From NCBI GenBank assembly GCA_964490935.1, contig CAZBEO010000001.1:1-64000 (forward strand): a stretch of 64,000 nucleotides of DNA. Reading direction: 5' to 3'. Shown here piece after piece: positions 1 through 8,760 of the stretch. This stretch comes from JAQVYB01 sp964490935 (GTDB lineage: Bacteria; Verrucomicrobiota; Kiritimatiellia; RZYC01). Each line of letters starts with the position of its first letter. Within the stretch, counting starts at the first letter, position 1. Made by a program: the position numbers and the translations under genes. Below the pieces are notes generated by a model. The model saw only the letters and a program-made list of their open reading frames with translations. It made no database searches and was not told the origin of the DNA.

Positions 1-59
1 CCGCTGTAGGTTGATGGCAAACCGCGAATTCCGGCTATGGCTATTTTTATTTTTCGCAT
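1..59 (-). CDS. Glycosyltransferase, N-terminal fragment cut by window edge
   Basis: Only the first 19 codons lie inside the window. Read on the minus strand they give MRKIKIAIAGIRGLPSTYS, the beta1-loop start typical of GT4-type glycosyltransferases (compare the family pattern IAIIGTRGIPA.YGG). The ATG at 59-57 has GAGGA about 6 nt upstream, which supports the start. It is the next gene of the minus-strand glycan operon, 38 bp after the epimerase stop. The fold is inferred from the N-terminus alone and the sugar specificity cannot be judged. Confidence 0.65.
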   Translation of the reverse strand, partial: MRKIKIAIAGIRGLPSTYS

Positions 60-97
60 ATTCGTCCTCGGTAATTAACCGTTTGGGTGTGCAAGCA

Positions 98-1105
98 TTA
101 AACCGTAAATGCCGCCCAACTGGCTGGCATGTTTTTGGCCACTTCAATGTTTTCAAACGGCTTGCCCTGACGGGCCCCGGCCTGCCGCACCCAGTCCGTC
201 ATGCGAGAAATTCCTTCTTCAAGGGAAATGTTTTGAATCAGATCGGGAAAGGCTGCCTGAATTTTCGCGTGCGAGGAGAAGGCGTGTACCACTTCGTTGC
301 GTGCCTCCAGATGGTTAATCCCGGCACCACTGCCCAGGGAACGCTGCACGGTTTCCGCCAGCTCCAGAACCGAGTAGGGCTTGTCCGCTCCAATGTTGAA
401 CACCTGATTGTATGCCTCTGGTCGCTCCACGCTGCGGGCGATAATCGGCGCGACATCATCAATGTGACTAAACGCACGCGTCTGCAATCCGTCACCAAAA
501 ACCGTCAACGGCTTCCCCTGCAAAATTTGATTCATGAAGATGCCGATCACATTGCGGTAGGGGTCTCCAATATTCTGCCGCTCGCCGTAGACGTTGTGCG
601 GACGGAACACGAGATGGTTCAGTCCGAATATTTCGTGCGCCTCCCTTAGGTCCAGTTCGACGGCATACTTGGAGATGCCATAGGGGTCTTCCGGCTGCGG
701 CACCATCTCTTCGCTCATCGGCACCTGCCCCGCGCCATACACGGCAATCGACGAGGTGAAAACAAAACACTTCACGCATCCCGTATTCACAGACGCATTG
801 ATCAGGTTGACGCTGCCGATCAGGTTGTTGGTATAATTGAAGCGCTTGATGAAGTGGCTGAGTCCTTCTGCCGCGTAGGCCGCCAAGTGATACACATAGT
901 CGGGACGATGTGCTGCAAAAAGGCGGTCCACCAGCACGGCATCTGTCACGCTGCCTTCCACAAACAAGGCCTGGGAATGAATGTTTTCCCGAAACCCTCC
1001 GGATAAATCATCTAGTGCAATCACCTCGTGACCCATCTTTATCAGCGCATCCACCACATGGGATCCGATGAATCCCGCTGCACCCGTTACCAGTGATTTC
1101 GTCAT
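98..1105 (-). CDS. NAD-dependent sugar epimerase/dehydratase (extended SDR)
   Basis: A 335-residue extended short-chain dehydrogenase/reductase. The NAD-binding motif GAAGFIG is at residues 8-14, the acidic beta2 end LDDLSGG at 31-37, the catalytic serine region TSSIAVYG at 117-124, and the YGISK pair (Tyr142, Lys146). Relatives act on nucleotide sugars (UDP-glucose 4-epimerase/dehydratase type), and the full 335-residue length is normal. AGGAGA precedes the ATG. It sits between two glycosyltransferases in the polysaccharide locus, so it probably supplies an activated sugar donor. The exact reaction (4-epimerase, 4,6-dehydratase or decarboxylase) cannot be told from sequence. Confidence 0.85.
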   Translation of the reverse strand: MTKSLVTGAAGFIGSHVVDALIKMGHEVIALDDLSGGFRENIHSQALFVEGSVTDAVLVDRLFAAHRPDYVYHLAAYAAEGLSHFIKRFNYTNNLIGSVNLINASVNTGCVKCFVFTSSIAVYGAGQVPMSEEMVPQPEDPYGISKYAVELDLREAHEIFGLNHLVFRPHNVYGERQNIGDPYRNVIGIFMNQILQGKPLTVFGDGLQTRAFSHIDDVAPIIARSVERPEAYNQVFNIGADKPYSVLELAETVQRSLGSGAGINHLEARNEVVHAFSSHAKIQAAFPDLIQNISLEEGISRMTDWVRQAGARQGKPFENIEVAKNMPASWAAFTV

Positions 1106-1164
1106 AATAGTCTCCTATTTATCCTGAACAACTTGACTCCGAGCTCTCCTCTGCGCGTGCCCGC

Positions 1165-2166
1165 TCATTTTGACCTGCGACGATCCTGCAGGTTTTTTAT
1201 TTTATGCTTCATATACTCCAAAAAGCCCTTCATAAAAAGCTCGGATTCTCGCTGGGTTTTTCGGTCGACCTTACGGAATAATACTTTTCGCTCAGCGTAA
1301 ACCCAAGGCAGATGACAGAGAAATTCCATCTTCGCCCAAATAAAAAGGCCCACCCTTCCCTGCAGCACAAGCTCGCAAAAGGCAATGCCTTCCGACAATA
1401 TATGCAAAAACCCATAACGGAGGAGGTGCCTGCCCGACATATTAATCCAAAAAAAGTATTCGATATTTCGGCGTAAATGGGAAAGATAAAAATCACTCTT
1501 GAGCTTTCCTGTGGCAGAACCAATGTGCCACCCTACCGCATCAGAAGCATAGGCCACATCAAACCCACGCGCCCTCAAGCGGAATGCCAAATCATTGTCT
1601 TCATAGTAGGCAAAATACTCGTTATGGAAAAGAACACCCAGTTGATCCAGTGCTTTTCTTTTATACAGGGCCGCACTTGCGGCTGCGGCATATGGAACAT
1701 GGGCTGCATGATTAAAAGCCTCGGCACGGACGCCATAAAACGTATCCGCAGAGCCGTTGAAAAACATCATAAAGCCTACGCTGTCAAGCAGTTCTGGTTC
1801 CCGCGCCTGCCGCAACTGGCACGCCACGCTTCCAATCCCATCCGGTGCAGCAGCCCGAACCATGGCTGCCAGCCAGCCGGGGTCCAGCACCACATCGTTG
1901 TTCAACAGTATGATGAATTCCCCACGCGCCTGTTCAAAGGCCATATTGTTGGCCTCTGAAAAACCGCTGTTCCAATTCAATCGAATCAAATGGCATTGCG
2001 GATCCGCACCCAGAGATGAAATTCCCAAAGAGTTATCCGTGGATCCATTATCAACGATAATTACTTCATAGTCTCGAAACGTCTGGAGTTTGACGGAATC
2101 CAAGCAGGCGCGAAGCATGTCCCCTCCGTTGTAATTCACAATGAGTATACTGACCAAGGGTTTCAT
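1165..2166 (-). CDS. Glycosyltransferase family 2 (rhamnosyltransferase-like)
   Basis: A 333-residue GT-A fold transferase. It starts with VSILIVNYNGGDML, has the nucleotide-sugar stretch VDNGSTDNS near residues 37-45, and a metal-binding DxD equivalent in LLNNDVVL near residue 90. The C-terminal half (YYEDNDLAFRLRARG, then WHIGSATGK) is the acceptor-side signature of the WbbL/rhamnosyltransferase-like branch. Its ATG overlaps the stop of the upstream glycosyltransferase by four bases (ATGA), so the two are translationally coupled. It presumably adds one sugar to a lipid-linked repeat unit at the cytoplasmic membrane; donor and linkage are unknown. Confidence 0.85.
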   Translation of the reverse strand: MKPLVSILIVNYNGGDMLRACLDSVKLQTFRDYEVIIVDNGSTDNSLGISSLGADPQCHLIRLNWNSGFSEANNMAFEQARGEFIILLNNDVVLDPGWLAAMVRAAAPDGIGSVACQLRQAREPELLDSVGFMMFFNGSADTFYGVRAEAFNHAAHVPYAAAASAALYKRKALDQLGVLFHNEYFAYYEDNDLAFRLRARGFDVAYASDAVGWHIGSATGKLKSDFYLSHLRRNIEYFFWINMSGRHLLRYGFLHILSEGIAFCELVLQGRVGLFIWAKMEFLCHLPWVYAERKVLFRKVDRKTQRESELFMKGFLEYMKHKIKNLQDRRRSK

Positions 2167-3332
2167 GATACGCCATCCATAACAATATGGACAAAGGCCC
2201 GTCCGTAAGAGGCCGCATCGAACCCGGCGGAAAATTGAAGGGCAGCGATTTTATTGCATGAGATGCCCTGTTCCACGCAATGTGTGAGCGCGTTCTTTAT
2301 GGTTTCGGGATCGAGTTCATCCACCACTTGACCCAGCCCATACTTCCGTGTCGCATATCCAATCCAGCCCATATTTGTCGCCAGAACGGGCGTCTCCGTG
2401 GCTGCCGCCTGAACGAGCACGCCACTGCACCCTACATGTATCGGGGTATAAAGAAGCAGGATGATATCCGAATCCGCCAGCAAATCCTCTACCGCTTCGT
2501 TGTCTAGAAAAGCATCGCAAAACTCTATAGACTCGTCGTCGATTTCGCTCATCCGATCACGGATGGCGGCAGTATCCCGATTTAGAAGGCGCCCTTTTAT
2601 GCATAATTTCGACGTTGACTTAATCTTTGGAGGTAGCATGCTCCAAGCTTGTATAATGTTGGATGCGCTTTTCACCTCAGAAATAACACCGTATAGCGTA
2701 AAGCGAAGGAGCGAAGACGCTGTTTTAGCCCGCTTAGCTTGAAACACGCCTGGCGTGGGGAGTCGTTCCGCCTTAATACGCCGGCAACGGCACCAGCCGA
2801 CCGCGTTTTCATCTTCAAAAAGAAACCCACTGATGAACCGCATGCGATAAAACAAAAGAGCAATATAATTCTTGAGAAGCGGTCGATAGTATCGGGCTCC
2901 CTTGTATAGGTGTATTGGATAGCCCAGCTCTTTATAGCACATAATGGGCCGAAATAATAAATAGAGAAGATCACTTCTACTCGCAAATACGCGAATAAGT
3001 GGAGCGAATAGTACATGGAGATCTCCCTCCAACACAAGAACCCGGTCATATCGGTTTTCCCGCAACACTCTGATCAGGTAGAGACAGGCGTAAAATCGAC
3101 TGCGCCACGAGGAAATGTCGTGAAGAGTCGGGAATCTCTTTAGAACCAACGCCGGCCCATGTGGTGCGCACGCTGCTTCTATTTGTTCAGCAACTTTTCC
3201 CGAAACAAGCAAGGTGATTTTCCAGCCGCCCTTGCGGCAGAGTTCCCGCAACGCTTCTGAATGGAGAAACAACAGCAGGCTGTTCACACTGTGCCCATAT
3301 GAAAAACATTCAAAAAGAAGAATACGTTTCAT
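2163..3332 (-). CDS. Glycosyltransferase, GT-B fold (GT1/GT4-like)
   Basis: A 389-residue protein with a GT-B layout. The N-terminal Rossmann half has the VLVLEGDLHVLFAP strand near residues 98-111. The C-terminal half has the donor-binding region YTPIHVGCSGVLVQAAATET, where GT4 proteins keep the E(x7)E-type motif; the first acidic residue is not obvious here, so the assignment is to fold class only. It is the promoter-proximal partner of the following GT2 gene, overlapping it by four bases. The region is AT-richer than the neighbouring epimerase and GT9 genes, as often seen in transferred glycan genes. Confidence 0.65.
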   Translation of the reverse strand: MKRILLFECFSYGHSVNSLLLFLHSEALRELCRKGGWKITLLVSGKVAEQIEAACAPHGPALVLKRFPTLHDISSWRSRFYACLYLIRVLRENRYDRVLVLEGDLHVLFAPLIRVFASRSDLLYLLFRPIMCYKELGYPIHLYKGARYYRPLLKNYIALLFYRMRFISGFLFEDENAVGWCRCRRIKAERLPTPGVFQAKRAKTASSLLRFTLYGVISEVKSASNIIQAWSMLPPKIKSTSKLCIKGRLLNRDTAAIRDRMSEIDDESIEFCDAFLDNEAVEDLLADSDIILLLYTPIHVGCSGVLVQAAATETPVLATNMGWIGYATRKYGLGQVVDELDPETIKNALTHCVEQGISCNKIAALQFSAGFDAASYGRAFVHIVMDGVS

Positions 3333-3470
3333 GCGGTGACCACCAGAGAAATATCTAGATCAGAATCAATATCTATGGCAGCAACCTGTTTAACTGTTGT
3401 TACCATAATCCCGAATACAAGGCATGGGTCGTGTAGAGCCATTGGTCCATCTGCTGCGAGCAGGCTGTTG

Positions 3471-5831
3471 TTATTCCGGCTCAAAGAAAATCTCGCCGTC
3501 ATGAGTGGCCCAGATGGTGTAATAATAGGGGATTCCCGTCATTAGGTTTGTATGAACAAAAAATTGATTCGTCGTAATACCAAGCAACACCCCGTCACTT
3601 TCAGAAGTCGGATAGTTGTTAGTATCATAACGCAAGCGGACGAGAGAATTTGAAATACCTGCTACTCGAGGATGACTCCATCTCAAATATACCTGATTGG
3701 TCAAAGCCACGGCTCGAATTGAAAAATTAACGGGCGGATATGAAACCAAGGCCTTTACAGCTTCGCTCCTTGAGCGAATGGCTGTTTCACCCAGGCTGTT
3801 CGAAACGAAAAGGCTCACGGCATAGGTCCCGGCCGATAAATAGGCATTCGTGACACAAAAGGCCGCAGAACCCTCCTGATCCGCTACGCCGTCTTCGTCA
3901 AAATCCCATCCGTACCAAACAGCGCACCCATTCGTCCCTGCACCCGCACCGGTAAAGACCACTTTCAACGGATATACGCCTGTCCAGGCATTTTGCTGAA
4001 AATCGCACACCAACGTGCCCAACTCATAGGCTCCCATATCGGGCCGCAACCCTGTAATTCTTGGGTTTCCATCCAGGTCATCCGTAAAGTTCATAAAAGC
4101 ACTGACTACGCCGCGATCCACACATGGCGAGTTGGTGGGCAGGTAGTGGATCAGCAGCAGCGGATTCGTCTCGAGGCTGTTGGAGTCCCATCCCGTGGCC
4201 GCCGTCCAGGCCGCCAGGTTGGTATATCCTGCGGAGTCTCCTCCAAGCGCCATCGCATTGCAGAATGAAGCCCCCGGATAAATCAACCCATCGTTGTCTT
4301 TCCACATGCTGGGGGGAACTATTTCGTAGGCATTGGGGTGCCGGTAATACACATTGTAATCCACCAGATTGCCATACACCGTGCTGCCGTTCTGCGTGAC
4401 AGAGTAAATGTCAAACTCGGTGTTGTTGTATGCAAAGACATTATTGAAAATCCGGTTGTAAGTCACGGGATGTCCACTCCAGGGGTTGTACAGCCGCAGG
4501 GCCGCCGTAAGGGCCCAGGAACTGCTTCCGCGGGGACGATACGTGCCGGCCACCGTGTTATTGTAAAACCGGCAGCTTCTGGACCCGGAGATGGAAACGC
4601 CCTCATAGGAGTTGCTGTAAATCAGATTGTCGTGAATATCGGCGTTTACGGAGGCCTCAATAAAGATGCCGGGCGCGGGCGTTTCGGTGTCCGATGCGCC
4701 CGGCGGAGTAATGCGCTGGTGGTGGATGCGGTTGTTGCGGATCACAATCGGAAAATTGCTGTCGCACGTGTCGAACCATACCCCGGCACAGCGATTCCAG
4801 GCAATCTCGTTGCTTTCTACCGTGCCCCCTGCCGCCGGATGATATTTTATGGCGGCAACAAAATTTCCACTGATGTCCCGATAGTTATTATAGGTGATGG
4901 TGCAGGATGAAATGGTCACATTCGTAGCCGAAGCGACGCGCGCGCCATCCATGCCGTTATGGCTCACGCGGCTTCTTAGCAGGGTGGCGTTGTCATGGAA
5001 GGCCACCCCGGAAGCATCGCACCATTCCACCGCACAGTTTTCCATCACACATGAATTGCCCAACATTACGCCGGGCCACCCATGCTGCGTGGTGGTAAAG
5101 GAATCGTTGTGCCGAAAGTGCAGTCCTTCAATCCGAAGATAACAGGTGGTTTCCCACATATAAAAGAGGCCGAAACGGGAACTGACCTCGACCAGTCGGT
5201 TGTTGGGATCATCTCCGGTGTTCAGGCAGATATACAGCGTCTTGGCTGGTTCATCGTAAAAGAAACTGTAGGGCACCAACTCACTCAATCCGTTGATGGC
5301 AATGGAGGGCCGGGCTTTCGGATTGATCTCCGAGCAGGAATGCCCATACGGGATATAGATAAAATCAAGGATGCTGCAGGAAAACGCATTGGTGGAAACA
5401 TACTGGTTTGGCCAGCCGATCTGCTGCAACAGGTTTTCGTCCACAAACACCTGCTGGGTATTATTGGCCCAATTGGTCTTCTTCCAAATGGCACTGCTGT
5501 GCTGAACCCAGCCGGTCACCACGTCCGACCCCTTGATTGTCGGAATCTCGTTGCTGTAAGCCTGAACCGTGATCCATCCCCCGGCATGACCGCGCGTATT
5601 GGTGCAATTCACATATTCTCGATAATCCCCCCCGCGCACATACACCGTATCTCCGGCATTGACCCGGTTCACAGCATAACCAATGGTCCTCCAAGGCGTT
5701 CCCGTGGAAAGCCCGTTCGCGCTGTTTGCCCCATTGGTTGCCACATAGTAAGTCGCTCCAAAAAGCGGCAACCACGTAACCTGCCAAAGCCACAACGCCA
5801 GAAAACCGGCATGTTTTGCCTTTATTCTCAT
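3471..5831 (-). CDS. Secreted right-handed beta-helix protein with PKD domain
   Basis: A 786-residue protein with a Sec signal peptide (residues 1-26, ending LPLFGA). It opens with YYVATNGANSANGLSTGTPW and then DTVYVRGGDYRE, the DUF1565/parallel beta-helix start common in secreted polysaccharide-active proteins. A long stretch of short strand-turn repeats follows (patterns such as NVTISSCTITYNN and NADIHDNLIYSNSYEGVSIS). A PKD-like domain near residues 600-690 contains WYGWDFDEDGVAD, and an FN3-like domain follows (IRAVALTNQVYLRWSHPRV). Relatives include polysaccharide lyases and mannuronan epimerases, so it may modify or trim the glycan encoded around it. Catalytic residues could not be assigned and it may only bind. 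Confidence 0.75.
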   Translation of the reverse strand: MRIKAKHAGFLALWLWQVTWLPLFGATYYVATNGANSANGLSTGTPWRTIGYAVNRVNAGDTVYVRGGDYREYVNCTNTRGHAGGWITVQAYSNEIPTIKGSDVVTGWVQHSSAIWKKTNWANNTQQVFVDENLLQQIGWPNQYVSTNAFSCSILDFIYIPYGHSCSEINPKARPSIAINGLSELVPYSFFYDEPAKTLYICLNTGDDPNNRLVEVSSRFGLFYMWETTCYLRIEGLHFRHNDSFTTTQHGWPGVMLGNSCVMENCAVEWCDASGVAFHDNATLLRSRVSHNGMDGARVASATNVTISSCTITYNNYRDISGNFVAAIKYHPAAGGTVESNEIAWNRCAGVWFDTCDSNFPIVIRNNRIHHQRITPPGASDTETPAPGIFIEASVNADIHDNLIYSNSYEGVSISGSRSCRFYNNTVAGTYRPRGSSSWALTAALRLYNPWSGHPVTYNRIFNNVFAYNNTEFDIYSVTQNGSTVYGNLVDYNVYYRHPNAYEIVPPSMWKDNDGLIYPGASFCNAMALGGDSAGYTNLAAWTAATGWDSNSLETNPLLLIHYLPTNSPCVDRGVVSAFMNFTDDLDGNPRITGLRPDMGAYELGTLVCDFQQNAWTGVYPLKVVFTGAGAGTNGCAVWYGWDFDEDGVADQEGSAAFCVTNAYLSAGTYAVSLFVSNSLGETAIRSRSEAVKALVSYPPVNFSIRAVALTNQVYLRWSHPRVAGISNSLVRLRYDTNNYPTSESDGVLLGITTNQFFVHTNLMTGIPYYYTIWATHDGEIFFEPE

Positions 5832-5922
5832 GATTTACATCAGGTGTTCAATTCACGTCCTGCTGTCAGCATACCCCATACCAAAGGGTTTTCAAATCAC
5901 TTTTCAGCCGAGTTGTCAGCAT

Positions 5923-6153
5923 CTATTTCGACTTGTTGACCATCTGTATTCTCTCATATTTTGCCAGTTCCGAAAGCACTGTGCTTGTTAGGTCCGTTGA
6001 CCCGTCGTTTAGCACCATGATTTAATAATGGATATTTAGTCCCGTCAACACCACACACCATTCTCTGATAAGCGAAACGCTGCAAACCGGCTCGTTGTAT
6101 ACTGGCATGACAACAATTAAATCACGCCTGCTCACAGGGATTCTCTTCCCCAT
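5923..6153 (-). pseudogene. Remnant of a GT2 glycosyltransferase with in-frame stop
   Basis: The minus strand from the ATG at 6153 reads MGKRIPVSRRDLIVVMPVYN and continues to TGLNIHY, then a TAA at 6024-6022. The same frame continues as IMVLNDGSTDLTS to a TAG at 5925-5923. VVMPVYNE and VLNDGST are the two opening beta-strand motifs of GT2 enzymes in the right order and spacing, so this is one gene broken by a nonsense codon. The remaining 150 or more residues, including the DxD motif, are missing. The start overlaps the end of the flippase gene by 22 bp, the usual arrangement in a working operon, so decay is probably recent. Confidence 0.75.
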
Positions 6154-7586
6154 AGTTTTCCGTTCAAAAGCCAACATCCCCCCACCATGACCACGCCTGA
6201 AAGGGCGCACAGTATAAAGCGGGCCCACAGTACTATATCAAGGCAACGAAGACTACCCACAAGAAGCATTGTGATAATCGCCCAGACAATGGGCCAGGCA
6301 AAAACACGTAACTGAACCGAAATGGTTATCGAAGAATTGTGAGAAACCGTGTACGCCAGCAATATCCCCGAGATTAGGCGGGCGATAATTACGCCCAACA
6401 CCATCCCCGGCATGCTCCATGCCAAGCCTATCAATACACCAGCAACCTCCAGTATTGCATATATCGCATTTTGCCTAAACACCTTGCCGACTTGCCCAAT
6501 CGCTTTCAAGACATCAATATGCACATAGAACAACAAGTTCAATGAGCTCATTACACAGCCTGCTTGAAAAAGACGTGTCGAAGGAAGCCATTTAGCACCT
6601 ATCAGCACTTCAATCACATCGGGGGCACATATAAACAGAGCCCCCATTCCGCTGAGTAGGAGGGCAACCATCATACCCATCAACCGAATATACGCAGCTC
6701 GGAACGCATGCGGCTCGCTTTGCACCCGCGAAAGAATGGCATAATTTGTACGGAAGAACATATGCTGCAAGAACATGCATACATTAGCAGGAATGAAGCA
6801 CCCCCTGTCCAGAAAGCCCAACGACGTCATACCCACAATTTTCGCAGTGCATACAAACAATGCCTGCTCTGCCCCACTACGAATAGTTTGAGAGGTCATT
6901 ACCGGCATACCGAAGGCGTAAAGGTCCTTAACATATTTCCATTGAGGAAGATGCCGAGGTCGCCATGGCAGAACTACCCATAGAATTATTGCTTGCACAA
7001 TGGAAAGCACCAACTGCTGGCCCAAAATAGCCCACACACCACCACCCATCAACGCAATAACCACTCCCGCCGTACTTCCGACGGAAACGGAAACAACGCT
7101 AATGAGTGCATTAGTTCTAAAGCGAAATTCCCGAATCATTTGGCATTGCTGAACCCTCCCACAAGTCATAAAAAAGGTGGCAACCGCCATCGCTCTTACC
7201 ACCGTAATTAGCCTTGGGTCGCCATAAAATACGGCGATAGCATCAGAAAAAACAATTAACAAGGCACAGATGGTTAACGACACCACCGCATTACACCAAA
7301 AAAGAGCCGTATAGTCTTCATCCTGAACATCTGGCTTCTGGACGATTCGAGACCCGATCCCTCCATCAATCAGATTCCGCGCCATGGTAAGAAAAATCAT
7401 GACCGAGGCCACGATCCCAAACGTTTCCGGCGCGAGCAGGCGAGCCAACAAGAGGCTGACCAGCATGCGCAACCCTTGCTGCGAAAGCTGCTCCACACCA
7501 CACCATAACCAACCTCTATGTGCGTGACCTAGAGAAGTTATAGGCTTGTTTTTCTCTACATTTGATTGCATTGCATAGCTGCGCAA
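6132..7586 (-). CDS. Wzx-like polysaccharide flippase (MOP superfamily)
   Basis: A 484-residue polytopic membrane protein with about 12-14 hydrophobic segments. Its N-terminal signature (GVEQLSQQGLRMLVSLLLAR, then LLAPETFGIVASVMIFL) is characteristic of the WzxC/polysaccharide-biosynthesis export branch of the MOP superfamily. Such proteins flip undecaprenyl-linked oligosaccharides across the inner membrane. Met6 (7571) is an alternative start. The gene is clearly AT-richer than its neighbours, as Wzx genes usually are. It lies beside glycosyltransferases and upstream of the broken GT2 gene, so it is the likely exporter of the repeat unit made by this cluster. Confidence 0.85.
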   Translation of the reverse strand: MRSYAMQSNVEKNKPITSLGHAHRGWLWCGVEQLSQQGLRMLVSLLLARLLAPETFGIVASVMIFLTMARNLIDGGIGSRIVQKPDVQDEDYTALFWCNAVVSLTICALLIVFSDAIAVFYGDPRLITVVRAMAVATFFMTCGRVQQCQMIREFRFRTNALISVVSVSVGSTAGVVIALMGGGVWAILGQQLVLSIVQAIILWVVLPWRPRHLPQWKYVKDLYAFGMPVMTSQTIRSGAEQALFVCTAKIVGMTSLGFLDRGCFIPANVCMFLQHMFFRTNYAILSRVQSEPHAFRAAYIRLMGMMVALLLSGMGALFICAPDVIEVLIGAKWLPSTRLFQAGCVMSSLNLLFYVHIDVLKAIGQVGKVFRQNAIYAILEVAGVLIGLAWSMPGMVLGVIIARLISGILLAYTVSHNSSITISVQLRVFAWPIVWAIITMLLVGSLRCLDIVLWARFILCALSGVVMVGGCWLLNGKLWGRESL

Positions 7587-7677
7587 GAATATCTGAACAT
7601 TATTAAATCAAACCACAAAGACGGAATCTCCACACTCCGTTCTTGAACTGTCCGCGTCGGTTAATCATCATTACACC

Positions 7678-8751
7678 ATGAACTGGCTTTTCATAGAACC
7701 CGGGCGAATTGGTGATTGGATTCTCTCTCAACACGTAGTGTCCCGTTTTGCCCAAGAGAACGGCATCCGTATTTCCTGGGCCGTGCGGCAACCCGTTCTA
7801 CCTCTGCTTCCGCTGGGTCCAGAGTTTCATGACGCCATCCCATTACCTTCTCCCATGACTGCGCTCCAGGCTGCCGGTCTGGGCATACGACTGCTCACCC
7901 ATCGCTCTCGATACGATGCCTGCGTCGCCCTCTCACCGGCGCGCACCGGACGTTTCGCCATCCGTTGGCTCAAAAAATCGGAACGCCTCGGCTACTGTGG
8001 GCCCGACTTCCTCTGCAACACGCGGCGCGGAACAACGGCTGTTTATGATCCCGAAATATATCATCTGATGGGACGCGCCCTGTTGCCCTTCTATCCCGAG
8101 GAGGCAGGCCAGCCTTACGCCTTCTATCAGCAACACCCCGAACATCACCCGCGCCTGACCCTGCCTCAAGACCGGAAACAAAAGGCACAGGCTCTCCTGA
8201 AGACGTCCGCCTGCCAAAACACGGACTTCATTCTTCTCTGTCCCGGCGCCAAATGGCCCGGACGCCTCTGGGATAATCGGCAGTGGTTGCGCCTCGCCGA
8301 GGAACTTTCCAAAACCAAAAAACCCGTGCTTTTTATAACCGACCCTCAATGTGCAGAACTGAACGCCCTGCTTTCGACCGCCTTATTGCCGCAGAATGTC
8401 GGCATTCTTCCTCCCCTTTCGCTCACCGAATTTCTGGCCGTCATGTCCTGTGCGAAAACCGTAGTTGCGCTCGACTCAGGCCCTATGCACCTGGCCGCCG
8501 CACTCGGGATCCCCTGCGTGGCTCTATACGGTCCAAGCAATGAACAACTGACCGGCGCACTGGCCACGCCCGACCGCATCGCGTATGTGCATGGCAAACT
8601 GGACTGCCAGCCCTGCATCACCCCCGCCTTCGAGCCCCCGCGCTCCGCCTGCCTGCGCCCCGGAACCAATGAATTACGCGATTGCATGGCGTCCATTTCT
8701 TTACAAGAAGTCGTTGATCAGATTCAGAAAATATCTCGCCCACGGATTTAA
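7678..8751 (+). CDS. Glycosyltransferase family 9 (heptosyltransferase-like)
   Basis: A 357-residue GT-B protein of the LPS heptosyltransferase family. The N-terminus MNWLFIEPGRIGDWILSQHV is the RxGD acceptor-side motif (family KPSxxGDxxxxxP). The C-terminal half has LLCPGAKWPGRLWDNRQW and the donor-binding stretch VVALDSGPMHLAAALGIPCV followed by ALYGPSN, matching the (D/S)SGxxHxAAA.GxPxxALFGP signature. It likely transfers heptose or another sugar to a lipid A-core-like acceptor on the cytoplasmic face. It is divergent from the flippase gene 91 bp away and convergent with the HipT-like gene, whose stop is 9 bp past its own. No clear Shine-Dalgarno sequence precedes the ATG. Confidence 0.85.
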   Translation: MNWLFIEPGRIGDWILSQHVVSRFAQENGIRISWAVRQPVLPLLPLGPEFHDAIPLPSPMTALQAAGLGIRLLTHRSRYDACVALSPARTGRFAIRWLKKSERLGYCGPDFLCNTRRGTTAVYDPEIYHLMGRALLPFYPEEAGQPYAFYQQHPEHHPRLTLPQDRKQKAQALLKTSACQNTDFILLCPGAKWPGRLWDNRQWLRLAEELSKTKKPVLFITDPQCAELNALLSTALLPQNVGILPPLSLTEFLAVMSCAKTVVALDSGPMHLAAALGIPCVALYGPSNEQLTGALATPDRIAYVHGKLDCQPCITPAFEPPRSACLRPGTNELRDCMASISLQEVVDQIQKISRPRI

Positions 8752-8760
8752 ATCTTTCGC

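Noticed and set aside
6022..6024. In-frame TAA in the GT2 remnant considered as recoding
   Set aside because: The gene also lacks its C-terminal two thirds, so decay explains the stop better than readthrough.
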